DNA from: Novosphingobium sp.
GTDB lineage: Bacteria; Pseudomonadota; Alphaproteobacteria; Sphingomonadales; Sphingomonadaceae
Reading direction: 5' to 3'
NCBI GenBank assembly: GCA_016719755.1
Contig: JADJYM010000004.1
Location: 226,686 to 290,685, forward strand
Length of the DNA: 64,000 nucleotides
Shown here: piece by piece, positions 7,994 through 16,111 of the stretch
Position numbering within the stretch: the stretch's first letter is position 1
How the letters are laid out: every line of letters begins with the position of its first letter
Program-made: the position numbers and the translations under genes
Notes under the pieces: model-generated
Database searches by the model: none
What the model saw: the letters and a program-made list of their open reading frames with translations, nothing else
What the model was told of the DNA's origin: nothing

Positions 7994-9109
7994 ATGAAGC
8001 CTTTCGTTTTCAGCGCGGACAGCCATATCATGGAGCCGCCGACGATCTTTCTCGATGGCCTGCCGGCCAGCCTCAAGCGCCACGCGATCCACGCCCGCAA
8101 GGAGGGTGAGTTCCTGATTACCGGCACCGAGGACAAGATAATCTACCGCCTGCGCGTCGGCCAGCATCGCGAGAAGCAACTGGGGGATAACGAGCGCAAG
8201 GGCATCCGCGAGATCCCTGGCCGACTTGAGGACATGGAACTGGAAGGGATCGACGCGGAGATCTGCTTCCCCAGCCTTGGCCTGTGGCTCTACTGCCTTG
8301 ACGATCCGGAGGCAGAGGCTGCCTCGGCCCGTCTCTACAACGACTGGAACGACAGCTTCCTGGGCGGCAATCCGAACCGCTTCGTGCGCTGCGGAATGCT
8401 GCCTGTGCTCGATTTCTCGAACACCATTGCCGAACTGGAATACCTTGCCGCCAAGGGCTTCACCTCGGCCATGCTGCCCGCCGTCACCCCGCCGGGCCTG
8501 CCCAAGTACAACGATGAAAAGTGGGACGCGGTCTTCGCCAAGGGCGCGGCGCTGGGCATCGTCTTTGTGATGCACACCGGCACCGGCCTTGAAACCGTGA
8601 TCCACGAACGCGGCCCGGGTGCGGGCATCATCAACTATACCAAGCAGATGAACGATGCGCAGAACTCGGCAATGTACCTTGTCGCGGGCGGCGTTCTCGA
8701 TCGCAATCCGGGCGCCAAGGTGGCCTTCATCGAAAGCGGCGCAAGCTGGCTGGTGGCCCTGGCTGAACGGATGGACGAGGTGGAGGAAGCCCACTCCAAC
8801 TTCGTCTTCCCCAAGCTGTCGCGCCACTGCAGTCAGATCATCGACGATCAGGTCTGGGCCAGCTTCCAGCACGACCGTTCGTGCATCGTCGCCGCCAATG
8901 CGGGTCTGGCGGGCGCGAAGAACGTGATGTGGGGTTCGGACTATCCGCACGCGGAAGGCACCTTCCCGATCAGCCGCCGCATCGTCGACGACCTGTTCGA
9001 GGGCCTGAACGTCAGCGACGAATGCCGCCGCAACGTGTTGGGGCTTAACGCCGCGCGGCTGTTCCGGATCGAACCTGTGGTCCAGACCAGCGCCAAACTC
9101 GCTGCCTGA
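7994..9109 (+). CDS. Amidohydrolase-2 family metal-dependent hydrolase/decarboxylase
   Basis: A 371-residue TIM-barrel protein of the amidohydrolase-2 family, which includes ACMSD-, LigW- and OMPDC-like decarboxylases and C-C hydrolases. The N-terminal metal motif reads SADSHIMEPP (D-x-H rather than H-x-H). VMHTGTG supplies the next His and GSDYPHAEGTFP the C-terminal Asp. It is paralogous to the protein encoded at 11120 and more distantly to that at 31808. AGAACC before the ATG gives only a modest ribosome site. It is the first gene downstream of operator site 2. Whether it decarboxylates or hydrolyses cannot be told from the sequence. Confidence 0.8.
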   Translation: MKPFVFSADSHIMEPPTIFLDGLPASLKRHAIHARKEGEFLITGTEDKIIYRLRVGQHREKQLGDNERKGIREIPGRLEDMELEGIDAEICFPSLGLWLYCLDDPEAEAASARLYNDWNDSFLGGNPNRFVRCGMLPVLDFSNTIAELEYLAAKGFTSAMLPAVTPPGLPKYNDEKWDAVFAKGAALGIVFVMHTGTGLETVIHERGPGAGIINYTKQMNDAQNSAMYLVAGGVLDRNPGAKVAFIESGASWLVALAERMDEVEEAHSNFVFPKLSRHCSQIIDDQVWASFQHDRSCIVAANAGLAGAKNVMWGSDYPHAEGTFPISRRIVDDLFEGLNVSDECRRNVLGLNAARLFRIEPVVQTSAKLAA

Positions 9110-9141
9110 ACACCCTGCGCCAGCAAGGGATACTGCCGGTC

Positions 9142-10918
9142 ATGGTCGCGCTCAGCCTCTCAAGCGAACAACAGGCCATGATCGACAGCGTCGGCGGGGC
9201 GCTGGCACAGCGGGGCGAGCGCCCCGCCGACGAAGTGCTGGCGGAACTTGGCGTCGAGGCCCTGCTTGCGGAAGGCGGCAACCTGCTCGACGCCGCGCTG
9301 GTAGCAGAAGCGGCGGGCCGAGAGGGCGCGAATCCCTTCCCGGATGAGCGCATTCTGGTTGCCGCCGCCTGTGTCGGCATGGCCCGCCGCGCGCTGGACG
9401 ATGCCGCAGCCTATGCCTGCGAGCGGGTCGTCTTCGGTCGGCCCATCGGTGAATACCAGGGCGTAGCCCATACGCTCGCCGATGCCGTGACCCAGGTCGA
9501 CGGCACGCGCCTCCTCATCTGGCGCGCGCTTGCCGAACGCGCCGAAGGCCACGCCGATGCCGCGCTGCGCGATGCCCAGGCCTTCTGGTGGGCGGCGAAA
9601 GCCTGCATTCCCGCGATCCGCGCCGCGATGCGCACGTTTGGCGGCTATGGCGTGAGCGAGGATTCGCCGCTCCCCGCGCTCTACCGCACCGCGCGCGCCG
9701 CGCTGCTGGCCGCAGGTGATCCCGACCGGGTGCTGGACGATCCGCTGCCTGCGCTTGCCCCGATCGAACCAGTGCCGGTAACCTTCACGCAGGACAGCGC
9801 GGCCGACGAATGGGAAGCGCGCACCCTGCGCTTCCTCGAAGAGAACTTCACGCAGGACCACAAGCGCGCCTTCGCCGCCGCGCCTGACAACCATATCCCT
9901 GACCTGCACCGCAAGCTGGCGGCAGCGGGGCTGCTGTTTCCGGACTGGCCGGTGGAATGGGGCGGATCGGCCGCACCCGCCTTTGCCACGTCCGCGGTCC
10001 ACCGCACGCTCAGCCGCGCGGGCTGGCCGATCTCGGTGCTGGTGGTGTCCGATTCCATCGGAAAGCTGCTGATGCTGTTCGGTACTGCCGAGGCCAAGGC
10101 GGAAATCCTGCCACGCCTGGCCCGGGGTGAAGCGCTGGCCTGCCTTGGCCTGTCAGAGCCTTCGGGCGGCTCCGACGTGTTCGGCGCGAAAACCCGCGTG
10201 CGCCATGACGGCACCCGCTGGCTGGCCGACGGGCAAAAGGTGTTCACCACCAGCGCTCATCTGGCCGACTATGTCCTGCTGCTGGCCCGGGCCGAGGCGG
10301 GGCTGACCCTGTTCGTCGCGCCGCTGGGAGAATGGGGGCTTCGACCTCGCCCCGGTCCAGACCTTCGCGGGCGAGCGGACCAACATCACGTTCTATTCCG
10401 ACTTCGCCATTGCCGACCGCTACCTGCTGGGCGAGGCCGGCAAGGGCACCAAGGTGCTGGCCGCGACCATGGCGCTGGAGCACAATCAGGGCGATTATTA
10501 CCTGGGCGCGCTGGAACTGGTGCAACGCGAATTGCGCGCGGCTCTGCCCCGGCTGCTGGACCTGCCCGGCGTGCGGGACAAGGCCAATGCCGTGCGCCAT
10601 TCGCTGGCCCGGCTCGATGCCCATGTCGCCCTGCTCGAATGCCTGTCGATCCGCGCGATCTGGGCGGGCGAGGCAGGTGTCTCGCAGCGCTGGTACGGGC
10701 CGATGTGCAAGCTTTTCGGCACCGAAAGCTGGGCCGCCTGCTGCGCCGAGCTGGTCGAACGCTTCGCGCCGCACTCGCTTGACGGCACCATCGAGGCACT
10801 GGCCGTGACCGAAAGCGAAGCGCGCAGCGGCATCCAGGCGACGATCTATGGCGGAACCAGCGAAGTGCAGCGCAGCCAGATCGCGGAAACCTGCCTGGGA
10901 CTGCCGCGCAGCCGGTAG
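9142..10918 (+). CDS. Fused acyl-CoA dehydrogenase, interrupted by a +1 frameshift
   Basis: As given, the frame from 9142 stops at 10782 after unrelated residues, but dehydrogenase sequence resumes in another frame at about 10331 (NGGFDLAPVQTF...) and ends at 10918. One extra base around 10325-10337 (CTGGGAGAATGGGGG) explains this; the corrected product is about 591 residues. Residues 1-205 look like a shortened dehydrogenase made of the C-terminal helical domain (RVVFGRPIGEYQGVAHTLAD, FGGYGVSEDSP). Residues 215-591 are a full dehydrogenase (ACLGLSEPSGGSDVFG, YGGTSEVQRSQI). Such fusions mimic the alpha-beta pairing of heteromeric FadE enzymes used for bulky CoA esters. It is either a broken gene or a sequencing error. 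Confidence 0.75.
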
Positions 10919-10953
10919 TTTTCGGCGGAGCGCCACCCAAGAAATTCGGGGTT

Positions 10954-10983
10954 CGTCAATGCGAGCCAGGCGAAGCAATGACG
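10954..10983. repeat. Degenerate copy of a hairpin (REP-like) repeat
   Basis: A 30-base element beginning CGTCAATGCGAGCC and ending GCGAAGCAATGACG has complementary ends with one mismatch. It closely resembles the longer element at 44943-45023, so the two look like members of one dispersed intergenic repeat family. It lies just after the dehydrogenase stop. Confidence 0.5.
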
Positions 10984-11012
10984 ATAATGAGGTATTTTTA
11001 ATCGGACTTTTG

Positions 11013-11042
11013 TTGCCCCGTTTGACCTCGATCAATTATAAG
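11013..11042 (+). promoter_or_regulatory. Possible sigma-70-type promoter before the amidohydrolase at 11120
   Basis: TTGCCC (11013-11018) and TATAAG (11037-11042) are 18 bases apart. A 7-bp inverted repeat GAGGTAT (10989-10995) and ATACCTC (11045-11051) brackets this promoter. The left arm shares AGGTATT with the flank of operator site 2, which stands before the paralogous gene. Confidence 0.35.
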
Positions 11043-11119
11043 AGATACCTCTTTAGACATTCTCCTCTTGCAAGGGCACGGCGAAGACTCGCCGCTGGCC
11101 CGGGATTGAGGAGCAAGGC

Positions 11120-12349
11120 ATGACCGACAAGATTCGCCCCTTCGTGTTCAGCTGCGATGCCCACGTGGCCGAACCGCCGGACCTGTTCGTCAAGGCCATG
11201 CCCGACCACCTCAAGCAGTACGTGATCCATTCCGAAGCGCAGGGCGACGTGCGCATCACCCGGATCGGCGAGCAGGTGATCCTCAAGATCAACACCAATT
11301 TTCACGCCCACAAGACCGGCGAGGGCGACGCCGCCTTCAATGCCCAGGCAGGCGGCGGGGCTTCCGCTGACCGGGCCTGCACCGACGCGAGCGACAACTT
11401 CGTGTCCGATTGCGCGGTCGATACCAAGCGGCGTGGCGCGCGCGATCTTGAACTGCGGCTGGCCGACATGGACCGCGACGGGGTGGATGCCGAACTGGTG
11501 TTCCCCTCGCTCGGTCTGATGCTGCCGCGCATTGCCGACCGCGAAGGGCAGGCCACCGCCTGCCGGATCTGGAACGACTGGGCTTGGGACTATACCGCCC
11601 CGGTGCGCGATCGCCTGATCCCGGCGGCGATGATCCCCTGCATCGATTTCGAAGACGCCCTGGCCGAATGCCAGCGCACCGCCGCCAAGGGCTTTGCCGC
11701 CTTCTGCCTTTCAGAGGGCCTCAACAACTACAACGATGCGCGCTGGGATCCGATCTTCGCCTTCGCGGCGCAGCAGGGCATCCCGCTGGTGTTCCACACC
11801 GGGGTCGGCAATATCAACATCCGCGCGCTCAAAGGGCCGGGCGGTGCGCTCTATAACTACACCCGCCAGATGAACGACGCGGTGGACGTGATCACCCAGT
11901 TGGTCGCCGGCGGCGTGCTCGATCGCAATCCGGGCGCGCACATCCTGTTCGCCGAACACAGCGCCGGCTGGCTGTGGGGTCTGGCCGAGCGGATGGACGA
12001 GGTCTACAACGGCCATGCCCCCTCGATCTCGCCCAAGCTGTCGCGCCTGCCCAGCCAGATCGTCCGCGATCAGGTGCATCTGGCGCTGCAGAACGACGGC
12101 AATTCCTCGATGGCGATCCGCAAGGGCGTGGGCATCGACGCGCTGCTGTTCGCATCGGACTATCCGCACGCAGAAGGAACCTTCCCCTTCACCAGACAGG
12201 TCGTCGACAAACTGGTCGCAGATAACCCCGACGTCACGACCGAGGAACTGGTCGCGGTGCTGGGCGGCAATGCGGCCAAGCTGTTCAAGCGCGCCAACCT
12301 GAAGCCCCAGGTCGATGCGCGTCGCGCGGAGCTGCTGGCTGCGGCCTGA
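11120..12349 (+). CDS. Amidohydrolase-2 family metal-dependent hydrolase/decarboxylase (paralog of 7994 gene)
   Basis: A 409-residue protein closely related along its length to the product of 7994-9109, with an insertion near residues 60-110. Metal motifs are SCDAHVAEPP, VFHTGVGN and FASDYPHAEGTFPF. RQMNDAV and LVAGGVLDRNPGA are shared with the paralog. TTGAGGAGCAAGGC gives a good ribosome site before the ATG. Duplicate copies around an acyl-CoA dehydrogenase suggest two related substrates or sequential steps in one pathway. A terminator follows. The reaction type is unresolved. Confidence 0.8.
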   Translation: MTDKIRPFVFSCDAHVAEPPDLFVKAMPDHLKQYVIHSEAQGDVRITRIGEQVILKINTNFHAHKTGEGDAAFNAQAGGGASADRACTDASDNFVSDCAVDTKRRGARDLELRLADMDRDGVDAELVFPSLGLMLPRIADREGQATACRIWNDWAWDYTAPVRDRLIPAAMIPCIDFEDALAECQRTAAKGFAAFCLSEGLNNYNDARWDPIFAFAAQQGIPLVFHTGVGNINIRALKGPGGALYNYTRQMNDAVDVITQLVAGGVLDRNPGAHILFAEHSAGWLWGLAERMDEVYNGHAPSISPKLSRLPSQIVRDQVHLALQNDGNSSMAIRKGVGIDALLFASDYPHAEGTFPFTRQVVDKLVADNPDVTTEELVAVLGGNAAKLFKRANLKPQVDARRAELLAAA

Positions 12350-12377
12350 CGCTTCTTCTACCCATTCTCCCCACCTG

Positions 12378-12409
12378 CCCCGCCGGAGATAACTCCCCGG
12401 CGGGGTTCT
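12378..12409 (+). terminator. Rho-independent-type terminator
   Basis: CCCCGCCGG and CCGGCGGGG form a perfect 9-bp stem around a 14-base loop (AGATAACTCC plus flanking bases) and are followed by TTCTT. It lies 29 bases after the amidohydrolase stop and in front of the convergent methyltransferase end. Confidence 0.65.
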
Positions 12410-12413
12410 TGTG

Positions 12414-13124
12414 TCAGGCGGGAGTGGACGTCTTCATGATGAAGAACAGCCAGGTCTTGCGGCCGATGTTGGTCTTGTAGCTTTCACGGAACGACACCGA
12501 GACCCGGTGGCCGAACCATTCGGCCAGGACATAGGGCACCACCTGCGGCCGCACCCCGAAGGGGTCCATCTCGCCAGCTGCCAGCGGGCTTTGCTCATCG
12601 CTGTGTTCAATCACCACCACTCCGCCGGGCCGTACCTGACCCAGCCAGGTTTCCAGCGCCACGCGCGGCTGCCACGACTGGTCGAGCGAGTTCGAATAGA
12701 CGAAATCGAAGGCCCCCAGCCATTCCGCACGCTCATCGTGGAAATCCCAGACGACCGAGTTGGGAAAGTCCGCCGCACTGGGGGAAATGTCGGTGCCGGT
12801 CACCTTCCATCCGGGATGCTGCGCGTTCAGGTGGTTCTGCTCGAACCCGTTTCGGGTGCCATGGCACAGCCCGCGCAAGGGGCCACTGCCCAGCCGCGCG
12901 ACGAGCTCGTCCGCCAGCAGATCAAGCGTCTGCGGATCGGCCCAGACCCGCTTCAGCTTGCGCAGGTTGTGATAGATCTGAACCTGCCGGTATTCCTCGT
13001 AAGAGGAGTAGCGATAGAGATAGACGTCGATGAACGCCTTGCTGCCGATGACATCGACAAGCAGGTAGCGGAGCAGTTCGTTCGCCTTCTGGATCGCCCC
13101 ATCACGAATTTGCCTGAAGCGCAC
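12414..13124 (-). CDS. Class I SAM-dependent methyltransferase-like protein
   Basis: About 236 residues. The GTG at 13124 is chosen because AAAGGA lies six bases upstream; the frame stays open further back. The C-terminal half has a Rossmann-like methyltransferase pattern: CHGTRNGFEQ, then VTGTDISPSA (acidic residue binding the ribose), DFVYSNSLDQSW and LGQVRPGGVVVIEHS. The glycine-rich SAM loop is atypical. The N-terminal 90 residues (ANELLRYLLVDVIG, YRYSSYEEYRQVQ) are not recognisable to me. It stands alone, downstream of and in the same direction as the phosphatase. The substrate is unknown. Confidence 0.6.
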   Translation of the reverse strand: MRFRQIRDGAIQKANELLRYLLVDVIGSKAFIDVYLYRYSSYEEYRQVQIYHNLRKLKRVWADPQTLDLLADELVARLGSGPLRGLCHGTRNGFEQNHLNAQHPGWKVTGTDISPSAADFPNSVVWDFHDERAEWLGAFDFVYSNSLDQSWQPRVALETWLGQVRPGGVVVIEHSDEQSPLAAGEMDPFGVRPQVVPYVLAEWFGHRVSVSFRESYKTNIGRKTWLFFIMKTSTPA

Positions 13125-13210
13125 GCACGGTCCTTTGCATTGAAATCGAGCTGGTCGCGCCGCCCGCATTCTCGGCGAACCGCGCTGGCGACGCTATGTT
13201 TGTGGCCCGG

Positions 13211-13969
13211 TCAGGCCGGGCAGGCCGCTGCGCTGACCGCGCGCGCACGGCGCAATTCCTTGCGCGCGGCATCCAGGTCCTTGCGGAACTGCGGCTCGGC
13301 GTGAAGCCGGGCGACCGTTGCCGCCCCAATCACCGCTCCGGCCTCGACATCGCTCAGCCAGTGGACGTTGCAGACGCGGCGGCTGTCGGCAAATTCACGG
13401 CCCCGCGCGGCAAGCCGGGTGGCACGGGCGGGCACCAGCTCGGCCAGGATCAGGCCCCAGCCATAGCCGATCGCGGCATGGCCTGACGGATAGGAGCCGT
13501 CCTTTGCCAGGATCGCGCTGGCCTCGGGCGTGCAATTCGCCTCGCCATTGACCACGAAGGGGCGGGTGCGCTGGTAACGGGTCTTGGCGGCATAAGTAGC
13601 AAGACCAAGATCGGGGAGCGTCTTGCGCAGCAGCGCGTCCAGCCTGGGCGTGGTCTTTGGCCCGATCTCGATCCCCGCCGCGCAGGAAAAGGCTCCGGTC
13701 GCGGCGGGGCTGAACAGATCGGCATCGCGCGCGGCAAGCTGCCAGCGCCCGCTCCCGCGCTGGGCCAGCGACGCGCTCGCCGCCTCGCGGTCGCGCGCCT
13801 CGGCGGCGGAACCGGGCGCGGGCGGAGGCGGCAGCAGGGTCAGGCTGTCCGGCAGGGCAGCGGGATCGAGATAGCCCTTGCCCAGGCGCGCCTGCGCGGT
13901 TGGCGCATCGGCAGCAAGGCCCGGCGCGGTCAGCGCAAGGGCCAGCGCGGCAAGCAGGCTGGTTCGCAT
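13211..13969 (-). CDS. Secreted class A acid phosphatase/PAP2 family protein
   Basis: About 252 residues with a signal peptide (MRTSLLAALALALTAPGLAA). The phosphatase signature is spread over KTRYQRTRPF, GSYPSGHAAIGYG and SRRVCNVHWLSDVEAG, matching the KX6RP, PSGH and SRX5HX3D motifs of the vanadium-haloperoxidase/PAP2 superfamily, with the DGSYPSGH form seen in PhoN-type enzymes. The start at 13969 follows GAGGGGAG; the frame is open upstream without another good start. It would cleave phosphate esters in the periplasm. It is 19 bases after a crotonase gene, an unexpected partner in a catabolic operon. A GC hairpin overlaps its stop. Confidence 0.8.
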   Translation of the reverse strand: MRTSLLAALALALTAPGLAADAPTAQARLGKGYLDPAALPDSLTLLPPPPAPGSAAEARDREAASASLAQRGSGRWQLAARDADLFSPAATGAFSCAAGIEIGPKTTPRLDALLRKTLPDLGLATYAAKTRYQRTRPFVVNGEANCTPEASAILAKDGSYPSGHAAIGYGWGLILAELVPARATRLAARGREFADSRRVCNVHWLSDVEAGAVIGAATVARLHAEPQFRKDLDAARKELRRARAVSAAACPA

Positions 13970-13988
13970 CGGCTTGGCTCCCCTCATC

Positions 13989-14762
13989 TCAGCGGCCCTG
14001 CCACACCGGCGCGCGCTTCTGCGCAAAGGCCAGCGGCCCCTCGCGCGCATCCGCGCTGGCACGCAGCGCGGCGAAGGCGGGATAATCGGCCTGGTTGGCG
14101 ATTGCCGCGGCCAGGCTTGGCTCGTCAAGCCCGCGATAGGCCGCTTCCTTGGTGGCGCGGATCGACATCGGCGAACACTTCAGCACCGCATCACAGAACC
14201 GCTGCGTCGCCGCGCCAAGATCGGCATCCGGCACGACTTCGGTGACGAAGCCCAGCCGCAGCCCTTCCGCCGCATCGACCTGCCGCGCGGAAAGCAGCAT
14301 CCCCATCGCCTGCTTGAGGCCGATTTGCCGGGCCAGCCGGTGCACCCCGCCGCCCAGCGCCATGGCGCCGACCAGCGGCTCGGGCAGGCCGAAGCGCGCG
14401 CTTTGCGCCGCGATGATCACATCACAGGCCAGCGCAACCTCGAACCCGCCGCCCAGCGCCAGGCCGTTGACCGCCGCCACGATCGGCTTGGGGCAATCGA
14501 ACCGCTCGATCAGCCCGGCATAGCCGTGGGCGGGATAGGGCCGGTAATCCCCTTCGCTCGCCGCCTTGAGGTCGGATCCGGCGCAAAAGCCCCGGCCCGC
14601 GCCGGTGACCACGCAGACGAACTGGTCCGGATCGTCGGCAAATGCGTTGAACGCGGCTTCCAGCTCGTCATGCATGTCCGGGTTGATGGCATTGAGCCGT
14701 TCAGGGCGATTGAGCGTGATGGTGGTTACTCGCTCCGCCCGTTCGACGATGATATGCTGCAT
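13989..14762 (-). CDS. Enoyl-CoA hydratase/isomerase family protein
   Basis: A 257-residue crotonase, normal length. ITLNRPERLNAINPDMHDEL, GRGFCAGSDL and VNGLALGGGFEVALACD give the CoA-binding and oxyanion regions. The first catalytic Glu is kept in GLPEPLVGAMALGGG. The second position, in LKQAMGMLLSA, is Gly, so activity may be isomerase or hydratase with altered geometry. Its ATG overlaps the MFS stop (TAATG at 14760-14764), so the two are translationally coupled. The operon order TonB receptor, MFS, crotonase, phosphatase links uptake to CoA-ester metabolism. Confidence 0.85.
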   Translation of the reverse strand: MQHIIVERAERVTTITLNRPERLNAINPDMHDELEAAFNAFADDPDQFVCVVTGAGRGFCAGSDLKAASEGDYRPYPAHGYAGLIERFDCPKPIVAAVNGLALGGGFEVALACDVIIAAQSARFGLPEPLVGAMALGGGVHRLARQIGLKQAMGMLLSARQVDAAEGLRLGFVTEVVPDADLGAATQRFCDAVLKCSPMSIRATKEAAYRGLDEPSLAAAIANQADYPAFAALRASADAREGPLAFAQKRAPVWQGR

Positions 14763-16015
14763 TACTGCTCCTCAAGCGGACGCGCCGTCCGCCCGGCCAT
14801 GATTGCCGCAATTCCGCCGATCAGCAAGCAGCCCGAGATCAGCGCCAGTGCCGGTTGCAGCGATTTCTCGCCATAGCCTGCCGCGAAGGCCTGGCTGGCA
14901 TAGCCCGCCACGGTTCCGCCCACCCCGGTTCCCGCCAGGCCGATGACCATGCCGATCGAGGCCGACATGGTCGCCCGCATCGCCACGGGCACCTGCGCAT
15001 AACACAGCGCGATGATCGGTCCGAGGTGAAGGGTCATCATGAACTTGACCACCACAAAGCAGGCCAGCGCGACATAGGGATCCGGAGACAGCGCGAAGCC
15101 CACCCCGAACGGGAACGAGGCAATCAGCCCCAGCCCGGCGAACCAGCCGTTGAAGCGCGGATCGGATTTGCCATAGCGGTCGCTGACCCAGCCGGCGACG
15201 AGATTGCCGATCACCAGCCCCGCCGCCATGGCCGCGCCCAGCCAGAAGCCGGTTTCCGCCTTGCCCATGCCGTGGACCCGCTGGAAGAACGAGGCTCCCC
15301 ACAGGATGAAGGCGAACCCGGTCAGCGGCACCATGCACAGCAGCAGCCCTACCCAGCGCAGCGAGACATTGCCGCCGATGGTGCGCAGCACTTCGCCCAG
15401 TGGCACCGGCTGGGGCGGCGCGACCACCGCGCCCTTGCCCCGGCGCGGTTCGGCGGCCAGCAGCAGGACGGCAAGGCCGATCAGGATGCCCGGCAGGCCG
15501 AGGATCAGGAACACCTCGCGCCAGGTGAAATAGTTCGACAGCCAGCCGCCCAGCGCCAGCCCGCCGGAAATGCCCACCGCATTGGCCGCCAGCATGATCG
15601 AGATGACGCTGGTGCGCCGCTCCAGCGGGAAGATTTCGGTGAGCAGCGAGCTGGATGCCGGCCCGGCCCCCGCCTCGCCCGCGGCCAGGCCGATCCGGGC
15701 CAGCATCAACTGCCAGAAGCCGGCGGCGATCCCGCACAGCGCCGTGGCCGTACTCCAGACCATGACGCAGACCGCGATGATCTTGCGCCGGTCGCCGACA
15801 TCGGCAAGGCGCGCGATCGGGAAGGCGGCAAGGGTGTAGAACAGGGCAAAGGACATGCCGGTCAGCAAGCCCAGTTGACCGTCGCTCAGCCCAAGCTCCT
15901 GCTTGATGTCATCCTGGAACAGCGTGAACACCTGGCGGTCGACATAGCTGAGGATCGCCACAACCATCATCAGCCCAAGCGTCAGGTTGCGGTGCCCCCG
16001 CGAAACGATGGCCAT
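14762..16015 (-). CDS. MFS transporter, spinster-like type common in sphingomonads
   Basis: About 417 residues with twelve predicted membrane segments, starting LGLMMVVAILSYVDRQVFTLF. The loop-2/3 motif is IARLADVGDRRKI, close to the MFS GxLaDrxGrR signature, and a second copy appears as AGWVSDRYGKSDPR. The ATG at 16015 follows GGGGGAG; the longer reading adds a hydrophilic tail with no ribosome site. It sits between the TonB receptor and a crotonase, so it probably moves the pathway substrate across the inner membrane (inference). Confidence 0.85.
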   Translation of the reverse strand: MAIVSRGHRNLTLGLMMVVAILSYVDRQVFTLFQDDIKQELGLSDGQLGLLTGMSFALFYTLAAFPIARLADVGDRRKIIAVCVMVWSTATALCGIAAGFWQLMLARIGLAAGEAGAGPASSSLLTEIFPLERRTSVISIMLAANAVGISGGLALGGWLSNYFTWREVFLILGLPGILIGLAVLLLAAEPRRGKGAVVAPPQPVPLGEVLRTIGGNVSLRWVGLLLCMVPLTGFAFILWGASFFQRVHGMGKAETGFWLGAAMAAGLVIGNLVAGWVSDRYGKSDPRFNGWFAGLGLIASFPFGVGFALSPDPYVALACFVVVKFMMTLHLGPIIALCYAQVPVAMRATMSASIGMVIGLAGTGVGGTVAGYASQAFAAGYGEKSLQPALALISGCLLIGGIAAIMAGRTARPLEEQ

Positions 16016-16111
16016 TGGCCCAGACTCCCCCGAAAGAAAAAGGGGAAGAGCGGTTTCCCGCCCCTCCCCCAAAGGATTTGCCGGTCGCCCTTTGCGGGCG
16101 TTCCCGGGTAA

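Noticed and set aside
11852-11861. TATAACTA-like match to the operator core
   Set aside because: It lies inside the amidohydrolase coding sequence (codons for Tyr-Asn-Tyr), lacks AGTT and AGGT flanks and is chance.
13205-13221. GCCCGG/CCGGGC hairpin at the phosphatase end as a terminator
   Set aside because: It overlaps the stop codon and has no T-run; kept only as a remark in the phosphatase entry.
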